Shown: positions 58,690 to 64,000 of the stretch, piece after piece
How positions within the stretch are numbered: position 1 is the stretch's first letter
How the letters are laid out: the number at the start of each line of letters is the position of its first letter
Origin: Batrachochytrium dendrobatidis JAM81
Taxonomy: Eukaryota; Chytridiomycota; Chytridiomycetes; Rhizophydiales
NCBI RefSeq assembly: GCF_000203795.2
Contig: NW_006281116.1
Coordinates: 141,195-205,194 of the forward strand
Length of the DNA: 64,000 nucleotides
Direction: 5' to 3'
The notes under the pieces: model-generated
The model's database searches: none
Told to the model about the DNA's origin: nothing
Seen by the model: only the letters and a program-made list of their open reading frames with translations
Translations under genes and position numbers: made by a program

Positions 58690-58927
58690 TTGCTTTCCAG
58701 TTTCAACACAACCATCATAAAGATTCAAGCTGAGATTTGATCCAGAACATCCAAAACGAGATCAGATTGTTAATTTAGCAAAAACTACAGCACTCAGTAT
58801 TCCCGTGTGGTCCCCCACCACAGTACTGACTGAGCCATCACAAGCTTGACTTCGGAGATCGAACGGGATCCGGTATTTTCTTGTGTGTATGGCCGTAGAT
58901 GTTGATTGAAACCAATTATACGGTAAT
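58690..58927. repeat. Duplicated segment A containing a 5S rRNA gene
   Basis: At least 237 bp, matched at 63764-64000 with a single base difference noticed (CAAGCTGAG versus CAAGTTGAG). The matching block includes the 5S gene and about 95 bp 3' of it. The right limit is unknown because the second copy runs into the window edge. Confidence 0.9.
58784..58901 (-). rRNA. 5S ribosomal RNA (copy 1)
   Basis: Read on the minus strand: CATCTACGGCCATACACACA, then GATCCCGTTCGATCTCCGAA, then GGTGGGGGACCAC, GGGAATACTGAGTGCTGTAG. This matches the 5S pattern: a 5' CUACGGC that pairs with a 3' GCUGUAG (helix I), the CCCGNNCGAUCUCCGAAGU loop, and the GGGGACCACACGGGAAUAC arm. Length about 118 nt. A run of T follows the 3' end (58779-58784), as expected for an RNA polymerase III terminator. 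It sits in gene-poor DNA, away from any visible rDNA unit. Confidence 0.9.
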
Positions 58928-59644
58928 ATTCGTTAGGTGTGTTTGTCAAATACATTGTGGTTTGGTGTTGGCACTCGTGAATCAATACTGCATGATATTC
59001 TCATCACCAATGGTCATCTGTTTTATATTGGATCTGAACATTGACAACTACACGTTTGGTGATTGAAAATCATATGGACAACCAGATGATTCCATGACAC
59101 CGCATATCAAACTTGATGTTCAATACTCCAATCATGTCGATAATAGTTGAATATTGTGCAGGTAGATTGTGTAATTGATACTCTCGACTCAATCAGTTAC
59201 TTTGCACTTGTCATCCATGCTAGCCTTTTCAACAGTCATTGCCATTGATTGATATGTTTAAACAGAATTCTGAGATCGATCATCAGTAATTGTGATAATG
59301 CAGCCTATACTTGTTTTGATTGGTACAACTCTACCCAATGGTGGACATATTGTATTACTAGTCAATGTCTTGTAAAAACAGCATATTCTGGGCTGATGGA
59401 TCTGAATGTATTTCATTCAAGCCTTTACTTGATATTGAATGGATTCATTTGCTGAATAAACTCGAATATCAAAGCATAGATAACTCCATGCAAGTGTGCC
59501 GTGTTCATTCGAGTTTAAACTAATGGCATTACTTGTCACAAAGCCATACACACCAAATAGCCGTTACCAATACAGATTGTTTATACATTGTTACAATATA
59601 CTTTATTCAATAAATTGTGGGAAACAATTACTAGACTTGAATAT
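58928..59644. other. Intergenic region between the 5S gene and the M36 protease
   Basis: About 720 bp, AT-rich. No gene, repeat or RNA recognised. It holds the protease 3' flank. Short ORFs here look random. Confidence 0.5.
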
Positions 59645-61788
59645 CTAGTTTTGATCGCAACTTTTTCCAATGTAGTTGAAATAAATGTCCATGCGAGTGC
59701 ATCCAGAAGTAGGCTTAGGACCACGAGTAGTGGTGGATCTTTTTGTGGTAGATTTCTTTGTAGTAGATTTCTTTGTGGTGGTAGCGCGTGCAGTTGTTGT
59801 AGGTCTTGCAGTAGTGGCAGACTCTGTGGTAGTAGACTCTGCTGTGGTAGCTTCTGCGGTTGTAGCTCCTACGGTTGCAGACTCTACTGTGGTAGATTCT
59901 GTTGTGGTAGCAATAGAGACACTGCTAGACGATGAAGTACCACCACTGCATTCATCAGGAACTGAGAAATCGTTGTTGAACTTGGCAGCCTTGACTCCCA
60001 GACCGCGTTTGGCGAATCCTTTCCAGATCTCGCATTTGTTGGCACCATTGTAGCGAGCAACATCAGATGCAATAAAAGCATCACGAGCATCAAGGAAAGT
60101 GGGATGGCATGGCTGAAGCATCATACCACCAATCATATTCTGCATAGTAATAATGTTACCAAACTTGCCCTTGGCGTCGTAGAGATTGGTGGAGAATCCG
60201 TTCTTGGTGACCAAGTTCCAGTAGACTTCCCAAAGTATAGAAGCCCACACTTCACCCATAACGTGAGATTTTTCACGAGTTTGAAGATCGGCATACGTCA
60301 GAGGATTGACTTTCATGTCAGTAGTGTAAGGATGAGAGCGAACACCGTTGGTCGTATTATCAACATATGCAGCAATGCCAATTGGAGTGTCGGCTTTGTG
60401 TGATTGCTTGGCAGTTATGATTGTGGCAAATATATCGGACCAGCCTTCACCCATACCTTCAGCTTCACCATCAAACAAACACTCAACTGCTGCAGACCCA
60501 CCAGTCAACCGAGTTGAAATACCGTGTCCATATTCGTGCAAAGGAACTTGGTTGTCCAAACCACCATTGCGATTGGGCTCGGTAGAAATGAATCGAAACA
60601 TTAGCATTATGCCAGGTTGGCCATCAGCTGGAGTGTGAAACAAGGCATTTTCAGCACTCGAAGTATCTAGGACATTGATATTGACTGCATCGCCGCCTTT
60701 ACCACCTTTTCCAAAGTTGTCCTTTTGGAAATTACCAGCCGCCTCGTTGAAACCATACTGGTATGTGATATCGTGTATCAGGTTAGTAATGTAAAACAGA
60801 TTGACAGCTGCTGCCTGAATGTTGTCTGGATCGGTAACATTAGCAGCGGGGTTGAACTTGGTGTCAAATACACCGTCAACACCGGTTGCTGGAACTGGCG
60901 GTTTTTTTGTATAGTCAAGAGCATCAATGTTGTTACCCTGAGTGACAGTTCCGTCAGTCCATCCATTAGGTGACGATGGTTTGTATTCTGGATCTTTGAT
61001 GTCTGAAAATCCATCATTGGGACTGAGATCAGGAACTTTGATAGCCTTGTATGTTGCACGATGACCAAAATCAACAGCCTGGATCAGTTTGCCTAGTATC
61101 AATCCATTTACATTCAGATTAGTACCGACTCTATAAAAATCAATATCTGAATCCGAAATACCGTACCAGTGTCGGCATCTGCCCAAACTTGGATCCATGA
61201 AATAACATTCTTGTCGCGAAGCTGGAATTTGTAAGCATACACAAGCGTGCCATCAGCCTGTTGAACATACTCGAGCTCATGTTTAAACTCAGAGTAAACT
61301 GGCAAACCCTTGGCTTTGGATACAGTATCAGCAACCTGTTCAAACGTCAGTTTGGCTTTGGGTTCTGCGACTGAAAGCTCACTTTTGGCAAAATGGCTTT
61401 CAGTACCAAACGAAGTCGAATATGAGATGATCTGGCCGTCTTGGATATGGATTGCAGCTTGGTGATTGGATACACGTGCATCATTAACTAGATGTGCACC
61501 ATATACGTGAGTTACGCCAGCACTGTCTGTGAAATTATTGTAAACCTTGAACTCGTTAGGTGTGAGATTGAGTTTGTCACAGAGATACGCAACACCAGTC
61601 TTGACTGGATCGGTATTGGACGGAGCCATGAGGCTGGATGAGTGATCATAAGGAATCTGTTGGTACGTGGATTCGGGAAAGTAGAATGGAAGACTGTCAG
61701 AGGCGTCTTGTGTGGACGGAATGGTTGGAACCGCAAAAACTGCAGATGTGGCAAGAGCAAGAACGAGAGAAACAGTAGAAACAAACAT
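59645..61788 (-). CDS. Secreted fungalysin metalloprotease (peptidase family M36)
   Basis: Extracellular zinc endopeptidase made as a proprotein. Two exons, 61788-61167 and 61092-59645, joined across a 74-bp intron to give WADADTG-KLIQAVDF, total 689 residues. The ATG at 61788 opens a signal peptide (MFVSTVSLVLALATSAVFAV). The propeptide follows (FTP-type, with NHQAAIHIQDGQIISYSTSF). The mature domain shows SSPNGWTDG, NLFYITNLIHDITYQYGFNE, the zinc site HEYGHGIS and downstream EGMGEGWSD supplying the third ligand, then MKVNPLTYADL and GEVWASILWEVYW. The C-terminus is an unusual Thr/Ser/Ala-rich stalk of about 70 residues with TTKKSTTKKS units, followed by a short Cys-containing tail (SGCTRMDIYFNYIGKSCDQN). 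M36 genes are expanded in Batrachochytrium, where they are linked with host-tissue breakdown; this copy's role is inferred. Confidence 0.92.
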
Positions 61789-63763
61789 TTTGAACAATAT
61801 TTTCAATATCTAGTATAAATGTAGCAAATATAAGATACAAACTGGTACAATGATAGAGGTTGGTGAGATTGGTTCCATACCATTTCACGTCATTTTATAT
61901 CTTGAATCTACAAAGCATGCTACGCAGCAATTTGATAGCTAATTAAATATACATGTGCTAATCAAGTAAAACACATCAATATCATGTGAATGCATGTGCT
62001 TGTGGACCACATGTATTCAAGCCATACATTTAAAACAGGTATATTGCTGCATTATTTTTGATTGATTGCATGTATGGCAAATTCAAAGGAACTTGATTGC
62101 AGTTGTATTTGAATGTAGCGCCGATACCCGTTTTCAATTGTAAATCAGTTAAACTCTTGGAATCAATGCAAAATGGACTAACTGGAATTTGCTTCATCAT
62201 ATACAACTTGCATAACTCCAAACTTGTGCATTGCGAGTCAAATGCCGAGTTCAGACAGATAAAACTGGGCTGTTGGTATCCATTAATGAACTGTGATAAC
62301 ATCGAATGAGTAATTGACATATACATGAAACGTCCATTTCACACCACTAACAACCTTGTTTGTATTGGCTGTATGCATGCTCTGTATATGTTGAGGCAAG
62401 ACTCATTGGAGCATGAATCAATCGAGTACTCAAAAGCGGACACGTTATTAGTGGCTTGAGTTGCTTGAATTGATGACATACCTGTTTATATACCAAGTGT
62501 GTTATATCACCATGCCATTTGTAATCATGAATGATTGCAATATGCCTTGTTCATTTCAAGTTTGAAATGACTAGATTTTGAGTTGATAAGCAAAAGCAGG
62601 ATGATAGTAAGCAGGCGTGTTGATTGGCTACAACTGTATAGCCAACTTGGAAATCGGATAAAATGTATGGCATTAATTATGAGCAAGGGAACAATACGAC
62701 AAATGAAAATGTTATCAAGCAAGCAATCTCGACAAAACATTAAACTGGTAATGCATCAATTGCTTGATTTCAGACATGAGTTGTATAATTGAAATGGTTA
62801 ATACCAGTTTAATCTTGGACTATTCAAACCATTGCAAAGAGTCATGGCAACAGTCATGACAATGACCAGTCAAACAGATCTGATCATTACAAGATGGTGT
62901 TGTATTCCCGATTGTTGCAGAGGCAGTGGTCGATGATGTTAAAAATAATCAAATATGCAGAATGTGGGTTCACCTGCAAATGTGGCGGCATTGTTCATGG
63001 ATAAATGAACAGTATCATACATGTGATGGACACGACAGCTGTCAATGAATGCCATTATGTTATTGTATTATAGTTGATCATTTGATGGAATAAATGATTG
63101 CGATCGTCATTCCAATTGTTGGTGTGGTACAGAGTTGCGCATCTCAAGTCAATGACTACATGTGTTGTGATGTAATACTTGATGATATATTGTGGTTGAA
63201 CATGTTATGCATGTCAGTAGTCGAATACGTAATCGTGTACAATGGTCTAGCAGTAGCCTATTCAAGTATGGTAAATAGTGCCAGTTTAATCACATTGTGA
63301 ATCCGCATTGCAATAATCAAAAGTGAGTGGGAAACTCGCATATAGATATTGACTAATGTGTCACTGGATCAGACCATATCAAATATGTTGAAAGTGTATG
63401 TAATCATTCAGATCCGAGTTGGTACAAACACGATCATAAGAATGATGTATATTGCACAATGGTGTTTGTAATAATATGCATGTGATTGAATGCAAACTGG
63501 TGAACTAGTAGCAAACAAAATAATGACAGATGGTGATTGAAAGTGCAACTAATCATGCAGTGTATATGGTGTTGTGGTGTATACTAGTTGATTAGTGCAG
63601 TATGCTTGAAAAAGTCGATAGCTTGAAGATAATACAGTGTATACTATGCTGCTGTTATGGTAGTATTTAGTGTTTGCAAGACAAATGGAATGAACCATCA
63701 TGTAGTGAACACAGTATACACGCCATATTAAGATACTGTCAAATAGTTTATCAGATGAAAATC
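61789..63763. other. Gene-poor region upstream of the M36 protease
   Basis: About 2 kb. The left 200 bp should contain the protease promoter. The rest is AT-rich with many ATG/CAT words and no convincing coding region, RNA or repeat, until the duplicated 5S segment begins at 63764. Confidence 0.5.
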
Positions 63764-64000
63764 TTGCTTTCCAGTTTCAACACAACCATCATAAAGATTC
63801 AAGTTGAGATTTGATCCAGAACATCCAAAACGAGATCAGATTGTTAATTTAGCAAAAACTACAGCACTCAGTATTCCCGTGTGGTCCCCCACCACAGTAC
63901 TGACTGAGCCATCACAAGCTTGACTTCGGAGATCGAACGGGATCCGGTATTTTCTTGTGTGTATGGCCGTAGATGTTGATTGAAACCAATTATACGGTAA
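63764..64000. repeat. Duplicated segment B containing a 5S rRNA gene
   Basis: Second copy of the 58690-58926 segment at an offset of exactly 5,074 bp, same orientation, one mismatch seen. It continues to the window edge, so its true length is unknown. Confidence 0.9.
63858..63975 (-). rRNA. 5S ribosomal RNA (copy 2)
   Basis: Identical by eye to copy 1 over the whole 118-nt gene, with the same 3' T run. Helix I partners CTACGGC and GCTGTAG are both present. Same strand as copy 1. Confidence 0.9.

Noticed and set aside
59588..60053. Plus-strand ORFs rich in Cys/Gly/Val opposite the M36 protease
   Set aside because: They mirror the repetitive Thr-rich stalk codons and carry no signal of their own.
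61093..61166. Apparent frameshift in the M36 gene between two overlapping frames
   Set aside because: A 74-bp GT-AG intron joins WADADTG to KLIQAVDF in frame, so the gene is intact rather than broken.
1..64000. tRNA genes, CRISPR arrays, operons or bacterial regulatory sites
   Set aside because: No tRNA-like cloverleaf with a T-arm was found by eye, no CRISPR-like regularly spaced repeats, and spliced genes exclude a prokaryotic source. A tRNAscan run would be needed to exclude intron-containing tRNAs.

Overview
This window looks like nuclear DNA of a zoosporic fungus, most likely a chytrid of the Batrachochytrium/Rhizophydiales type. The protein-coding genes are AT-rich and packed with introns, mostly 50-100 bp with GTAAGT-like donors and TAG/CAG acceptors. 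The window carries an intraflagellar-transport gene (IFT140), so the organism should build a flagellum. It also carries fungal cytokinesis genes (a septin, a Cdc7/Cdc15/SepH-type kinase, an LRG1-type LIM-RhoGAP) and a secreted M36 fungalysin metalloprotease, a family known to be expanded in Batrachochytrium. The genus is an inference; no species marker was searched.

Layout. 1-13 kb is a dense housekeeping block: COQ6 (-, cut by the left edge), a PDCD7/U11-U12 59K-like gene (+), a septin (-), a mitochondrial ribosomal mL50-like gene (+), NOC4 (+) and FIP1 (+). 13-21.7 kb is one large CENP-E-like kinesin (-) with a four-copy 60-residue repeat and a C-terminal CNQQ. 21.7-23.1 kb holds a MITE and a decayed folylpolyglutamate/dihydrofolate synthase pseudogene. 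23.7-26.2 kb is an unrecognised seven-exon gene (-). 26.3-31.0 kb is gene-poor, with small tandem repeats, faint relics and a MITE. 31-57.7 kb is again dense: RIX1/PELP1-like (+), CCNDBP1-like (+), LIM-RhoGAP (-), USP36/42-like deubiquitinase (+), IFT140 (-), SepH-type kinase (+), a dynactin p150-like gene without CAP-Gly (+) and mitochondrial FMT1 (-). 57.7-64 kb is gene-poor apart from the M36 protease (-) and two nearly identical dispersed 5S rRNA genes (-) 5,074 bp apart.

Architecture. Genes are arranged in alternating divergent pairs (short shared promoters) and convergent pairs whose ends nearly touch or overlap: FIP1/kinesin 23 bp apart, CCNDBP1/RhoGAP overlapping 6 bp, USP/IFT140 10 bp apart, p150-like/FMT1 overlapping 22 bp. 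At least eight copies or fragments of one short inverted-repeat element with TA-flanked CAG...CTG termini (Tc1/mariner-type MITE) sit in introns, promoters and intergenic DNA.

Functional themes are ribosome biogenesis (NOC4, RIX1-like, mL50), mRNA processing (FIP1, PDCD7-like), mitochondrial function (COQ6, FMT1, mL50), and cytoskeleton or division (septin, kinesin, kinase, RhoGAP, p150-like, IFT140). These genes are neighbours, not an operon. Protein identities come from remembered family motifs; exon models were joined by hand and need transcript support.
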